DNA of 64,000 nucleotides from Rhizorhabdus wittichii RW1. GTDB taxonomy: Bacteria > Pseudomonadota > Alphaproteobacteria > Sphingomonadales > Sphingomonadaceae. Positions within the stretch are counted from its first letter, which is position 1. The number at the start of each line of letters is the position of its first letter. The stretch spans positions 1,426,001 through 1,490,000 of the forward strand of contig CP000699.1 of assembly GCA_000016765.1 (NCBI GenBank). Direction: 5' to 3'. Below the pieces are notes generated by a model. It ran no database searches, was not told the origin of the DNA, and saw nothing but the letters and a program-made list of their open reading frames with translations. Both the position numbers and the translations under genes were made by a program. This document shows, in pieces, positions 8,327-16,855 of this stretch.

Positions 8327-9088
8327 TTACCGCTCCCCGATCGCCGCTTCGATCCGGTCCATCTTCCGCTCGAACTCATTGAGCCGGACGTTGGTCGCGG
8401 CCTGTCCTTCGCGGACGGCGCGGACGACCTGGGTCAGCGGGTCGCGTTCGAGCAGGCCCTTCTGCAGATTTTCCATGCGATGCTGGAGCTCGGCGCTGGT
8501 CACAGGCGCGCTGGCGAGTTGGGCCTGCTGCGCCTTGAGCAGCTCGACCTGCCGGTCGCGGACGATCCGCAGGTCGCGGACCAGCCGGGTCGCGCTTTCG
8601 AGCTGCGCCTGCCGCTCGCGCGCATCGGCGACGACGAGCCGGGCGGACATGATCGTCCGTTCGGCGATCACCAGCCCGGCGGCGGAGACCAGGCTCGACA
8701 CCAGGCCGAGGCCGATCGCCACCCGGCCGAACATCCCGCCGCGCGACGGCGCTGGGGCGGCGGCGACGGCGACGGGCGCCGGATCGGGGGTGGGCAAGGG
8801 GGCGGGCGGAGCCACGGCAACCGGTTCGGCGGCGGGCTCGTCCTGCGGAGCGGGTTGCGGCGACGCGGCGGCGGCTTCGACGTCGGGGGCGGAGGGAGCC
8901 TCCTCGACCTCGACGATCGGCACGGCGGTGATCGCGGCGGCCGGGGCCGCTTCGACCGCGGCGGCCGGTTCGGCGGGCGGCGGGGCGGGCTTGTCCTCGC
9001 GGGCCTGGGCGACGCTCGTCTCGAGATCCTCGAGCGCCTTCAGCGCCGCATCGAAACCTTTTCCGCTGCTACCCTTGGTCGCGTCCAT
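8327..9088 (-). CDS. Hypothetical Ala/Pro-rich single-pass membrane protein downstream of flagellin
   Basis: This is a 253-residue protein of no family I recognise. The layout is a short charged N-terminus (MDATKGSSGKGFDAALKALE), a long Pro/Ala/Glu-rich linker (about residues 35-120), and one transmembrane helix (GRVAIGLGLVSSLVSAAGLV, near residues 122-141). A C-terminal coiled-coil-like helix follows (ARERQAQLESATRLVRDLRI to the end). ATG 9088 was chosen; a TTG 13 codons upstream lies inside the flagellin terminator hairpin and is unlikely. It follows the first flagellin gene on the same strand but is separated by that terminator. The gene arrangement suggests a motility link, but no function can be assigned. 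Confidence 0.75.
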   Translation of the reverse strand: MDATKGSSGKGFDAALKALEDLETSVAQAREDKPAPPPAEPAAAVEAAPAAAITAVPIVEVEEAPSAPDVEAAAASPQPAPQDEPAAEPVAVAPPAPLPTPDPAPVAVAAAPAPSRGGMFGRVAIGLGLVSSLVSAAGLVIAERTIMSARLVVADARERQAQLESATRLVRDLRIVRDRQVELLKAQQAQLASAPVTSAELQHRMENLQKGLLERDPLTQVVRAVREGQAATNVRLNEFERKMDRIEAAIGER

Positions 9089-9126
9089 CACCCTGATCCC
9101 GTCGACGGCGTGAAATCTCAAGAACA

Positions 9127-9164
9127 AGGCCCCCGGCGCGGGGGAAACGCTGCGCCGGGGGCCT
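9127..9164 (-). terminator. Rho-independent terminator after the first flagellin gene
   Basis: A 13-bp perfect inverted repeat (9127-9139 and 9152-9164) encloses a 12-base loop. On the minus strand it is followed by TTGTTCTT. It lies 45 bp downstream of the flagellin stop and should isolate it from the next gene on the strand. Confidence 0.85.
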
Positions 9165-9208
9165 GTCTGGAGGGGCGGACCGGTGGCCGGGCCGCCCCCG
9201 TGCTGGTC

Positions 9209-10030
9209 TTAGCGCAGGAGGCTAAGGACGCTCTGGCCGTTCTGGTTCGCCTGGGCGAGCATCGCGGTCGAGGCCTGGGCCAGGATCTGCGACTTGGCGA
9301 GCGCCGTCGATTCCACCGAGAAGTCCGCGTCCTCGATCCGCGAGCGGGCCTCGGACAGGTTGGTGACGTTCGCGGTCAGCACGTTGACGGCGGCGTCGAG
9401 GCGGCTCTGGGTCGCGCCGAGACCGGCCCGGACGGTGTTGACCTGGCCCAGCGCGGCGTCGGCGGCGGTGATCGCCAGGCCGGCATTGGCGGCCGTGTCG
9501 ACCTTGATCGTGCTGGCATAAGCCGCGGCGACCTTGTCGAGACCACCGACCGAGATGGTGGTGCTGTCGCCGGCGTTGACGCCGGTCTGGATCGCGAAGC
9601 TGGTGCCCGAAGTGGCCGAGAACAGCGTGTTGCCGTTGAACTTGGTCTTGGTCACGACGTCGGTGATCTGCGACTGGAGCGCCGACACTTCGGTCTGCAG
9701 ATTGTCGCGATCGGTCGACTGGTAGGTGCCGTTGGCAGCCTGGACCGACAGCTCGCGGATGCGCTGCAGCATGTTGCTGACCTCGCCCAGCGCGCCTTCG
9801 GCGGTCTGCGCCAGCGAAATGCCGTCGTTGGCGTTGCGGATCGCGACGGACATGCCGCGGACCGACGCGGTCATCGACGAAGCGATCGCCATGCCGGCGG
9901 CGTCGTCCTTGGCGCTGTTGATGCGCTTGCCGCTCGACAGGCGCTCCATCGCGGTCGCCTGCAGCTGCGAGGCCAGGCGGCCGGCATTCTGCGAACGCAG
10001 CGACGAAATGTTGGTGTTGATGACAGCCAT
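9209..10030 (-). CDS. fliC: Flagellin (first copy)
   Basis: This is a 273-residue flagellin, the filament subunit exported through the flagellar type III gate. It has the conserved D0/D1 N-terminus ([36 protein letters not shown]) and C-terminus ([37 protein letters not shown]). The variable middle is very short, which explains the small size relative to enteric flagellins (about 500). The gene is about 85% identical at protein level, by my alignment by eye, to the second flagellin at 10473-11294, which also has 273 residues. It has its own sigma-28-like promoter 65 bp upstream and its own terminator. Confidence 0.97.
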   Translation of the reverse strand: MAVINTNISSLRSQNAGRLASQLQATAMERLSSGKRINSAKDDAAGMAIASSMTASVRGMSVAIRNANDGISLAQTAEGALGEVSNMLQRIRELSVQAANGTYQSTDRDNLQTEVSALQSQITDVVTKTKFNGNTLFSATSGTSFAIQTGVNAGDSTTISVGGLDKVAAAYASTIKVDTAANAGLAITAADAALGQVNTVRAGLGATQSRLDAAVNVLTANVTNLSEARSRIEDADFSVESTALAKSQILAQASTAMLAQANQNGQSVLSLLR

Positions 10031-10094
10031 TTGAAAAATCCTTCCGCTACTACTCGGCGTTCCGGTTCACTCGACCGTCCTCGCCACGAAACCG

Positions 10095-10121
10095 GTAACG
10101 ACGCCCCGAATGCGGGCTTAA
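10095..10121 (-). promoter_or_regulatory. Sigma-28 (FliA) promoter of the first flagellin gene
   Basis: Read on the minus strand, TTAA (10121-10118) is followed by 15 bases and GTCGTTAC (10102-10095), matching TAAA-N15-GCCGATAA at its core positions. It lies 64 bp before the flagellin ATG, almost the same distance as the element of the second flagellin. It is almost identical to the flgM element. Confidence 0.65.
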
Positions 10122-10238
10122 GGCAAAAAGATGGTTAGCGCGGGTTAACCTTGATTTTGTTGGTTAACGGGGTCTGAAGGCGTCCGAAAAGGCAAGAAAA
10201 TGGAGGCTTTTTCGAGGGTTATACGACCCCGGCCCTCC

Positions 10239-10373
10239 CCGTCATGCTGAACTCGTTTCAGCATCCACCGGCCCGCTCAGGCTGTCCCGGAGAGTATAGG
10301 GGCGTTCGCAACAGGAACCCCGACACCGAGGCCCAGCCTCCCGGTGGATGCTGAAACGAGTTCAGCATGACGG
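10239..10373. repeat. Pair of 33-bp inverted repeats between the flagellin genes
   Basis: The arms at 10239-10271 and 10341-10373 are perfect reverse complements, 33 bp each, separated by 69 bp. Each arm contains its own smaller palindrome (ATGCTGAA...TTCAGCAT). The ends (CGTCAT...ATCCA) match elements at 39187-39280 and 44208-44308, so this belongs to a dispersed palindromic family. The rest of the 442-bp gap between the flagellin genes holds the upstream promoter and the terminator below. Confidence 0.85.
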
Positions 10374-10411
10374 TTGTGCTTGGGACGGCCGCTGCGCGCC
10401 CCAAAACCGAA

Positions 10412-10443
10412 ACGACCCCCGATGCGGATGCACCGGGGGCCGT
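10412..10443 (-). terminator. Terminator after the second flagellin gene
   Basis: On the minus strand a 12-bp stem with two G-T wobble pairs (10443-10432 with 10423-10412) is followed by TTCGGTTTT. It lies 30 bp after the stop of the second flagellin. Confidence 0.75.
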
Positions 10444-10472
10444 CTCGGCCAGCAAGTGATGAGGTGGAAGTC

Positions 10473-11294
10473 TTATTTGAGCAGGCTGAGCACGCTCTGC
10501 TGGCTCTGGTTCGCCTGGGCCAGCATCGCCGTCGACGCCTGCTGGAGGATGCCGGCCTTGGCGAGCGCCGTCGATTCCACCGAGAAGTCGGTATCCTCGA
10601 TCCGCGAGCGCGCCTCGGACAGGTTGGTGATGTTCGCGGTCAGCACGTTGATCGTCGCGTCGAGCCGGTTCTGGTTGGCGCCGAGGCTGGCCCGGACGGT
10701 GGCGACCTGGGTCAGCGCGGTGTCGGCGGCGGTGATCGCCAGGCCGGCATTGGTGGCGGTGTCGACCTTGATCGTAGCCGCATAGGCGGCGGCGACCTTG
10801 TCGAGGGCGCCGACCGAGATCGCGGTGGCGTCGCCCGAATTGACCCCGGTCTGGATCGAGAAGCTGGTGCCCGACGTCGCCGAGAACAGCGTGTTGCCGT
10901 TGAACTTCGTGCCGGTCACGATGTCCGAGATCTGCGACTGGAGCGCAGCGACCTCGGTCTGCAGATTGGCGCGGTCGGTCGACTGATAGGTGCCGCTGGC
11001 GGCCTGCACCGCCAGTTCGCGGACCCGTTGCAGCATGTTGGCGGCTTCGCCGAGGGCGCCTTCCGCCGTCTGCGCCAGCGAGATGCCGTCATTGGCATTG
11101 CGGATCGCGACCGACATGCCGCGGATCGAGGCGGTCATCGACGAGGCGATGGCGAGGCCGGCGGCGTCGTCCTTCGCCGAGTTGATGCGCTTGCCGCTCG
11201 AAAGGCGGGACATCGCGGTCGACTGGAGCTGGTCGGCAAGGCGGCCCGCATTCTGGGCGCGCAGCGAAGAGATGTTGGTGTTGATGACGGTCAT
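10473..11294 (-). CDS. fliC: Flagellin (second copy)
   Basis: This is a second 273-residue flagellin, same length as the first and collinear without gaps. It has [40 protein letters not shown] and the C-terminal [21 protein letters not shown] 11294 is chosen because it gives the universal flagellin N-terminus ([12 protein letters not shown]); codons further upstream run into the promoter region. Differences from the first copy are scattered and mostly conservative, with the largest clusters in the surface-exposed middle and near the C-terminus. It has a better match to the sigma-28 consensus than its partner, so it may be the more strongly expressed copy (inference). Confidence 0.97.
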   Translation of the reverse strand: MTVINTNISSLRAQNAGRLADQLQSTAMSRLSSGKRINSAKDDAAGLAIASSMTASIRGMSVAIRNANDGISLAQTAEGALGEAANMLQRVRELAVQAASGTYQSTDRANLQTEVAALQSQISDIVTGTKFNGNTLFSATSGTSFSIQTGVNSGDATAISVGALDKVAAAYAATIKVDTATNAGLAITAADTALTQVATVRASLGANQNRLDATINVLTANITNLSEARSRIEDTDFSVESTALAKAGILQQASTAMLAQANQSQQSVLSLLK

Positions 11295-11359
11295 TGGATC
11301 AGTCCTTACCTGGTTAAAGGGGCGATGATCCGGTGCTGGCCGTTCTCGCCTCGATCCCA

Positions 11360-11386
11360 TTAACGGCCGTGCTTACCCGGGCTTTA
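11360..11386 (-). promoter_or_regulatory. Sigma-28 (FliA) promoter of the second flagellin gene
   Basis: On the minus strand TAAA (11386-11383), 15 bases, then GCCGTTAA (11367-11360). This differs from the FliA consensus TAAA-N15-GCCGATAA at a single position. It lies 65 bp before the ATG at 11294. Confidence 0.8.
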
Positions 11387-11775
11387 ACCGTGAAAATTCA
11401 CCACGCTCGTCTTTTCCCGCCATTTTTCCATCAAGCATTTGATTCATATCGATAATTTTTTGCAATTTTCCCGCCTTCACCACCCCTCCCAGGCGGCGCC
11501 CCTCCTCCGGCCATGTGCGGCGCAAGCGAGCCCCGGCAATTTTTTGCCGGGTTCGACCAAAGGATGGAAGCCATCTGCCGCCTGTCATAAATCCCTTTCT
11601 TTCCAATAGGATGACTAGGGCCTTCGAGGCCTCTTCGCGCGCCCGCGTGCGACGGGCACGGGTCCGGGCCCGCGCAGCGCGCGGTCTATTAAGACTTTTT
11701 AAGTTAATCCGCCGGTAAGCATGTCCGGCAAGGAGCGGGCGTGGCTGGCACGCCGGATCCGCGAGAAGGACGGCG
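11387..11775. other. Intergenic region between second flagellin and sigma-54 regulator
   Basis: This is a noncoding gap of about 390 bases with patches of lower GC than the genes around it (for example 11443-11475 and 11585-11610). I see a T-rich stretch near 11689-11706 with two TTAA words six bases apart, but no promoter that I would assert. A purine-rich AAGGA (11766-11770) serves as ribosome site for the regulator at 11776. A 71-codon minus-strand frame (11588-11373) was considered and rejected. Confidence 0.5.
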
Positions 11776-13053
11776 ATGGTGATGATCGGCATCAGCGAGA
11801 AGGCGCAGGGTTCGCAGCCGACGCTCGTGTCGTGGCTGGCCGGCGCCGGCATCGAGACGATGCTGATCGATCCGGCCGCAACCCAGGGCCGCGACGGCCG
11901 CCGCATCCTGCACGTCACCGAAGTCGGCATGGCCCGGCAGCAGGACGTGCTGATCGATTTCGCCGACGGCACTCCGGTGCTGCGCCGCGCCAAGGTCGGC
12001 CGCCCGGCGACCGCCATCTTCGGCTTCGAGGACATGGCGTTCGGCCACGCGCTGATCGCCGAGCTGATCCGTCCCCGCCCGATGCCCGCCTGCGGCGAAC
12101 CCGAGAGCGCGCGCTTCATCGGCATCGCCGCGCGCGTCGCCCGGAGCGACGCCACCGTCCTGCTGCTCGGCGAGACCGGCACCGGCAAGGAGGGCGTCGC
12201 CCGCTACATCCACGCCGCCTCGCCCCGCGCCGACAAGCCGTTCGTCGCGGTCAATTGCGCGGCGCTGCCCGAAACCATGCTCGAAGCGATGCTGTTCGGC
12301 CACCAGAAGGGCGCCTTCACCGGCGCCAGCGGCGCGGGCGAGGGCCTGTTCCGCGCGGCCGAGGGCGGCACGCTGCTGCTCGACGAGATCGCCGAGCTGC
12401 CGCTCGCGCTCCAGGCCAAGCTGCTCCGCGCGCTCCAGGAGCGCGAGGTCCTGCCCGTCGGCGCCACCGCGCCGGTCGCGGTCGACCTGCGCATCATCGC
12501 CTCCGGCAACCGCGACCTCGCGGTCGAGGTCGAGGCCGGCCGCTTCCGCGCCGACCTCTACTGGCGGCTCAACGTCATGCCGCTCGTCCTCAAGCCGCTC
12601 GGCGCCCGCCGCCAGGACATCCGCGCGATCGCCGCCGCCCTGATGCTGCGCCACACGCCCGAGCATGAGGAGCTGGCCTGGCCGACCGCGCAGGCGCTCG
12701 ACCGGCTGATGGCGCATGACTGGCCCGGCAATGTCCGCGAGCTGGAGAACGTCCTGCAGCGCGCGATGCTGATGCGCGACGGCGCGCGGATCGTCGCCGA
12801 AGACCTGATCATCGACCGCACCCGCGCCGCGCCGCGCGCTGCCGTCGCCGCCGTCGAAACCGCGCCGACCGCGCCCGTCGTCGCCGATCCGGCCCCGATC
12901 CGCCTGGCCGACGCCAAGCGGATCAGCCAGGCCCGCGCGATCGAGGAAGCCCTTGCCGCCACCGGCGGCCACCGTCTCCGCGCCGCCCAGCGGCTCGGCA
13001 TCTCCGAACGCACCCTGCGCTATCGCATGGCCGATATGCGCGCGGTGGCTTGA
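11776..13053 (+). CDS. Sigma-54-dependent flagellar transcription activator (FlbD/FleQ-like)
   Basis: This is a 425-residue bacterial enhancer-binding protein. Residues 1-105 form an N-terminal domain without a recognisable phosphorylatable receiver. The AAA+ domain (about 108-335) has Walker A GETGTGKE near 132-139, the sigma-54-contacting GAFTGA loop near 179-184, and Walker B GGTLLLDEIAEL. The C-terminus (about 385-425) is a Fis-type helix-turn-helix (ALAATGGHRLRAAQRLGISE, RTLRYRM). Its position directly before fliE and after the flagellins matches FlbD/FleQ-type control of flagellar class II genes. ATG 11776 has GAGAAGGA just upstream. No convincing sigma-54 promoter was found in the window. 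Confidence 0.87.
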   Translation: MVMIGISEKAQGSQPTLVSWLAGAGIETMLIDPAATQGRDGRRILHVTEVGMARQQDVLIDFADGTPVLRRAKVGRPATAIFGFEDMAFGHALIAELIRPRPMPACGEPESARFIGIAARVARSDATVLLLGETGTGKEGVARYIHAASPRADKPFVAVNCAALPETMLEAMLFGHQKGAFTGASGAGEGLFRAAEGGTLLLDEIAELPLALQAKLLRALQEREVLPVGATAPVAVDLRIIASGNRDLAVEVEAGRFRADLYWRLNVMPLVLKPLGARRQDIRAIAAALMLRHTPEHEELAWPTAQALDRLMAHDWPGNVRELENVLQRAMLMRDGARIVAEDLIIDRTRAAPRAAVAAVETAPTAPVVADPAPIRLADAKRISQARAIEEALAATGGHRLRAAQRLGISERTLRYRMADMRAVA

Positions 13054-13064
13054 GGGAGCGCCCG

Positions 13065-13430
13065 ATGACGACCGTCAACACCAGCAATCTCCTGGCGATG
13101 CGCAACGCCATATTGCAGCAGAACAGCGCCTTGCAGAAGGCCGCCGCCGCGCCCGCGCCGAACCCGCTGACGGGCGCCGGCGCGATCGGCAGCGCCACCG
13201 CCGCGCCCGACGGCAACTTCGCCACGACGCTGCGCGGCGCGCTGACCGAGGTCAACGCGATGCAGGCCAAAGCCGGCGCGATCACCGAGAGCTACGAGCG
13301 CGGCGAGACCACCGACATCGCGGCGGTGATGCTCCAGCGCGAGCAGGCCAGCGTCGGCTTCCAGGCGACCTTGCAGGTCCGCAACAAACTCCTGTCCGCC
13401 TACAAGGACATCATGAGCATGCCGGTATAA
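13065..13430 (+). CDS. fliE: Flagellar hook-basal body protein FliE
   Basis: FliE joins the MS ring to the rod and is the first exported axial protein. The 121-residue protein has the conserved C-terminal part with SYERGETTDIAAVMLQREQA and FQATLQVRNKLLSAYKDIM, which defines the family. ATG 13065 has a GAGG ribosome site at 13052-13055. The gene lies 11 bp after the regulator and 3 bp before fliF, opening the fliEFGHIJKL operon. Confidence 0.95.
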   Translation: MTTVNTSNLLAMRNAILQQNSALQKAAAAPAPNPLTGAGAIGSATAAPDGNFATTLRGALTEVNAMQAKAGAITESYERGETTDIAAVMLQREQASVGFQATLQVRNKLLSAYKDIMSMPV

Positions 13431-13433
13431 TCG

Positions 13434-15170
13434 ATGGCTGACATCATCCCCTCCCCCGCCTCGGCCCCCGCGCTGGCCGGCTCGCCGGCCGGTCCGGGCG
13501 TCGGCACCGGCGCCGTGCTCGAACGGATCAAGGATTTCACGGGGCAGCCCGCGGTCCAGCGCAGCCTGCCGATGATCGGCCTGCTCGGCCTGCTCGGCGG
13601 CGCGGCGCTGCTGTGGTCGACCATGTCGGGCGCGCCGCAGCGCGACCTGTTCGCCGGGATGGGCGACGCCGACAAGGCCGCCGTGGCCGAGGCGCTCAAG
13701 ACCGCGAACATCCCCTATCAGATCGATCGCGGCACCGGCGCGCTGACCGTGCCCGAGACCAGCTTCTACCAGGCGAAGATGCTGCTCGCGCAGCAGGGCC
13801 TGCCCAAGTCCGCGCCCGACGGCGACGCGCTGATCTCCTCATTGCCGCTCGGCGCCAGCCGCGCGGTCGAGGGCGAGAAGCTGCGCACCGCGCGCGAGAT
13901 GGACCTCGCCCGCACGATCGAGGCGATCGACGCGGTCGAGAGCGCCAAGGTCCATGTCGCCGCCGAACAGCCCAGCGTGTTCCTGCGCGACGAGGCCAAG
14001 CCGCAGGCGTCGGTCATGCTCCGCCTGCGCGCCGGCCGCGCCCTGGCGGACTCGCAGGTCCAGGCGATCGTCCACCTCGTCGCCTCGTCGGTGCCGAACC
14101 TGACGCCCGACGGCGTCTCGATCGTCGACCAGGCGGGCCGGCTGCTGTCCGCGTCGGGCGGCGACCCGATGAGCCAGGCCTCGACCCGGCAGGTCGACAT
14201 CCAGAACAAGATCGAGCAGCGCTATCTCGACGCGCTGACCAAGATCCTGACGCCGATCGTCGGCCCCGGCAACTTCACCGCCGAGGTCCATGCCGACGTC
14301 GACTTCACCGAGACCCAGGCGACGCGCGAGAGCTATCCCAAGGACACCGCCGTGGTCCGCCAGGAACAGGGAAGCTGGACCGGCGACAAGAAGGACGGCG
14401 AAGCGACCGGCATCCCCGGCGCGCTGTCGAACCAGCCGCCCGCCGCCAGCCAGGTGGCCGCCGCGCCGAACCAGACCGTCGCCGCGCCGACCGCCGGCAC
14501 CACCGACGCCGCCAATGCGGGGAAGACCTCCGAGAATTACAACCGCACCTATGAGCTGGGCCGCGAGGTCTCCGTGACCCGCGCGCCGATCGGCACCGTC
14601 AAGCGGCTGTCGGTCGCGGTGGCGCTGCGCGAGGGCAGCCGCAAGTTCAGCCGTGCCGAGCTCGCCTCGATCGAGACGCTGGTGCGCGGCGCGATCGGCG
14701 CGGACCAGGCGCGCGGCGACGTCGTCGCGCTCTCCGCGCGCAGCTTCGCCGTCGCCGAGGATGCCGAGGTCAAGCCCAACTGGTGGGATGCCCCCTGGGT
14801 CTCCACCCTCGCCCGCAACCTGTCGGCGCTGCTCGTCGTCGCGCTGCTGGTGTTCGGCGTCGCCAAGCCGCTGCTCAAGCGCCGCGCCGCCTATATCGAG
14901 GAGAAGAAGGCCGCGCTCGATGCGATGGCCGCCTCGGGCGGGCGGCTGCCGCAGGGCACCAACCCGTCGATCCGCGCCGAGATCGCCTCCGAAATGGCGC
15001 AGCAGGCGCTGATCGACCCGAACAAGCCGGTCACCCTCGACATGATCGAGGCGACCCCGGGCTATGCCAACCGCGCCGAGCTGATCCGCAACTTCGTCCG
15101 GCAGGACCCCGACCGCGCCGCGCTGGTCGTCCGCGACCTGATCCGCGCCGACATGCCGGGGGCGAACTGA
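13434..15170 (+). CDS. fliF: Flagellar MS-ring protein FliF
   Basis: FliF forms the inner-membrane MS ring on which the switch complex and export gate assemble. The 578-residue protein has an N-terminal transmembrane helix (about residues 43-62, SLPMIGLLGLLGGAALLWST) and a periplasmic YscJ/FliF domain with FYQAKMLLAQQGLPKS and LGASRAVEGEKLRTARE. A low-complexity Ala/Pro loop follows near residues 325-360, then a second helix near 458-478 (NLSALLVVALLVFGVAKPLL). The C-terminal cytoplasmic tail, which binds FliG, ends YANRAELIRNFVRQDPDRAA. Length matches the family. It starts 3 bp after fliE. Confidence 0.97.
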   Translation: MADIIPSPASAPALAGSPAGPGVGTGAVLERIKDFTGQPAVQRSLPMIGLLGLLGGAALLWSTMSGAPQRDLFAGMGDADKAAVAEALKTANIPYQIDRGTGALTVPETSFYQAKMLLAQQGLPKSAPDGDALISSLPLGASRAVEGEKLRTAREMDLARTIEAIDAVESAKVHVAAEQPSVFLRDEAKPQASVMLRLRAGRALADSQVQAIVHLVASSVPNLTPDGVSIVDQAGRLLSASGGDPMSQASTRQVDIQNKIEQRYLDALTKILTPIVGPGNFTAEVHADVDFTETQATRESYPKDTAVVRQEQGSWTGDKKDGEATGIPGALSNQPPAASQVAAAPNQTVAAPTAGTTDAANAGKTSENYNRTYELGREVSVTRAPIGTVKRLSVAVALREGSRKFSRAELASIETLVRGAIGADQARGDVVALSARSFAVAEDAEVKPNWWDAPWVSTLARNLSALLVVALLVFGVAKPLLKRRAAYIEEKKAALDAMAASGGRLPQGTNPSIRAEIASEMAQQALIDPNKPVTLDMIEATPGYANRAELIRNFVRQDPDRAALVVRDLIRADMPGAN

Positions 15171-15174
15171 CGCC

Positions 15175-16209
15175 ATGGCCGACGGAACCCCGATCGATAC
15201 CGAGAACGCGACGCCGGTCGAGCCTTCGGGCAGCTCCGCCGCCGCAATCCTGCTGATGCTGCTCGGCGAGGAGGAGGCCGCCACCGTGCTGAGCCGCCTC
15301 CAGCCCGACGAGGTCCAGCATCTCGGCGGCGCGATGTTCAACGTCGCCAACATCTCCGAGCAGGAGATCGACGGCGTGTTCGACGTGTTCGTCGACCGCG
15401 CCCGCGTCCGCACCACGCTGGGCTTCGGCGTCGAGCGCCAGATCAAGGGCATCATGCACAAGGCGCTGGGCCAGGACAAAGCCGACCAGGTCCTGCAGCG
15501 CATCACCCCGGCCCAGCACACCAACGCGCTGGAAAACCTGAAATGGATGGACGCGCGGCAGATCGCCAACCTGATCGAGTTCGAGCATCCCCAGATCGCG
15601 GCGATCGTCCTCGCCTTCCTCGACGCGCAGCGCGCCGCCGACGTGCTCGCGCTGCTGCCCGAGGAGATGCAGGCCGACCTCGTCTACCGCGTCGCGACGA
15701 TGGGACCGGTGACCGAGACCGCGCTGGCCGAGCTCGACGAGCTGCTGAGCCGCCCCGCCACCGCCCAGTCGACCGGCGCCACCACCCGCCGCGGCGGCGC
15801 GGGCGAGGCCGCGAAGATCGTCAACAGCTCGCGCAAGGCCGCCGAGCAGCGGATCATCAAGGCGCTCCAGAAGCTCGACAAGACCGTCGCCCGCACGATC
15901 GAGGAGGAGATGTTCGTCTTCGACAACCTGATGGCGCTGACCGAGAAGGACCTCGGCACGCTGTTGCGGGCCGTCGACAACGACATCCTCGTCGTCTCGC
16001 TCAAGGGCGCGGACGAGAAGCTGCGCAGCAAGATCTTCGGCTGCATGTCGAGCCGCGCCGCCCAGTCGATCCAGGACGAGATCGCCGATCGCGGGCCGAT
16101 GCGCCTGGCCGACGTCCAGGAAGGACAGAAGCAGATGCTCGCCGTCGCCCGCAAGCTGGCGGCCGAGGGCACGATCAGCCTCGGCGGCAAGGGCGACGAC
16201 TTTGTCTGA
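15175..16209 (+). CDS. fliG: Flagellar motor switch protein FliG
   Basis: FliG is the switch protein contacting FliF and the MotA stator. The 344-residue protein has the N-terminal domain starting AAAILLMLLGEEEAATVLSR and the middle domain with EFEHPQIAAIVLAFLDAQRA. The C-terminal torque domain contains MFVFDNLMALTEKDLGTLLR and the charged segment LKGADEKLRSKIFGCMSSRA, which carries the residues that interact with MotA. It begins 4 bp after fliF and overlaps fliH by 8 bp. Confidence 0.97.
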   Translation: MADGTPIDTENATPVEPSGSSAAAILLMLLGEEEAATVLSRLQPDEVQHLGGAMFNVANISEQEIDGVFDVFVDRARVRTTLGFGVERQIKGIMHKALGQDKADQVLQRITPAQHTNALENLKWMDARQIANLIEFEHPQIAAIVLAFLDAQRAADVLALLPEEMQADLVYRVATMGPVTETALAELDELLSRPATAQSTGATTRRGGAGEAAKIVNSSRKAAEQRIIKALQKLDKTVARTIEEEMFVFDNLMALTEKDLGTLLRAVDNDILVVSLKGADEKLRSKIFGCMSSRAAQSIQDEIADRGPMRLADVQEGQKQMLAVARKLAAEGTISLGGKGDDFV

Positions 16210-16855
16210 GGTCTGGACCAGCGAGATCGGCATCGCCGCCACCCGGGTCGACGCCTGGACCCGGCCGGCGCCGTCGGGCAGCTTCACCGCCTGGGGCGGC
16301 GGCGGCGGCCATCCGCGTCGCCGGGCGAGCGACTTCGCGCCGAGCACGATGGCAAGCCCGGCCGAGGACGAGCCCGCGCCCGACGTCGAGGCGATCCGGG
16401 CCGAAGCCTTCGCCGAGGGCTTCGACCATGGCCGCCAGGCGGTGCTCGCCGAATTCGCCCGCGAGCGCGAGGCGCTCGCCCAGCTGATCCGATCGGCCGA
16501 GGCGTTGCAGCCCGAGCCGGCCGGCCCGCTCGCTGCCGTCCTCGCCGAGACCGTCGCCCGCCTCGTCCGCCAGGTCGTCGGCGAGGTGCGGATCGACCCG
16601 GCGACGCTCCGCGAGCGCGCCGAGGCGATCGCCGAAATGGTCACCGCCGAGTCCGGCCCCGCCCGGCTGCGCCTGCACCCCGACGACATCGCGATGCTCG
16701 ACGGCGTCGACCTCGGCCTGCCGGTCGCCCCCGACCATCATCTCGCCTCGGGCACGATCGTCCTCGAAAGCGGCGAAGGCTGGATCGAGGACGGCCCGCA
16801 GGTCCGCCTCGCCCGGCTGCGCGCCCAACTCGACGGCATGGGCCTGCCGCGATGA
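16202..16855 (+). CDS. fliH: Flagellar export apparatus protein FliH
   Basis: FliH is the peripheral stalk of the flagellar type III ATPase and binds FliI. The 217-residue protein starts at TTG 16202, overlapping the fliG stop by 8 bp. It has a Pro/Gly-rich N-terminus, a helical middle (IRAEAFAEGFDHGRQAVLAE), and a C-terminal domain related to the ATP synthase delta subunit (ARLVRQVVGEVRIDPATLRE, RLHPDDIAMLDG, GWIEDGPQVRLARLRAQLDG). The family is poorly conserved, and assignment rests on these features plus the position between fliG and fliI. Its last 18 bases are part of a short duplication described separately. Confidence 0.85.
   Translation: MSEVWTSEIGIAATRVDAWTRPAPSGSFTAWGGGGGHPRRRASDFAPSTMASPAEDEPAPDVEAIRAEAFAEGFDHGRQAVLAEFAREREALAQLIRSAEALQPEPAGPLAAVLAETVARLVRQVVGEVRIDPATLRERAEAIAEMVTAESGPARLRLHPDDIAMLDGVDLGLPVAPDHHLASGTIVLESGEGWIEDGPQVRLARLRAQLDGMGLPR

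Noticed and set aside
9089-9127. TTG start 13 codons upstream for the Pro-rich membrane protein
   Set aside because: This start falls inside the flagellin terminator hairpin and lacks a ribosome site. ATG 9088 is preferred.
10239-10373. Insertion sequence remnant between the flagellin genes
   Set aside because: The 69 bp between the inverted repeats has no coding potential or target duplication that I can see. The pair fits the dispersed palindromic family instead.
11373-11588. 71-codon minus-strand frame in the gap before the sigma-54 regulator
   Set aside because: It has a plausible ribosome site, but it overlaps the best flagellin promoter (11360-11386), has no recognisable domain, and its composition looks random.
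11689-11702. TTAA-N6-TTAA as a CtrA site before the sigma-54 regulator
   Set aside because: The spacing is 6 rather than the required 7, and it lies in a naturally T-rich patch.
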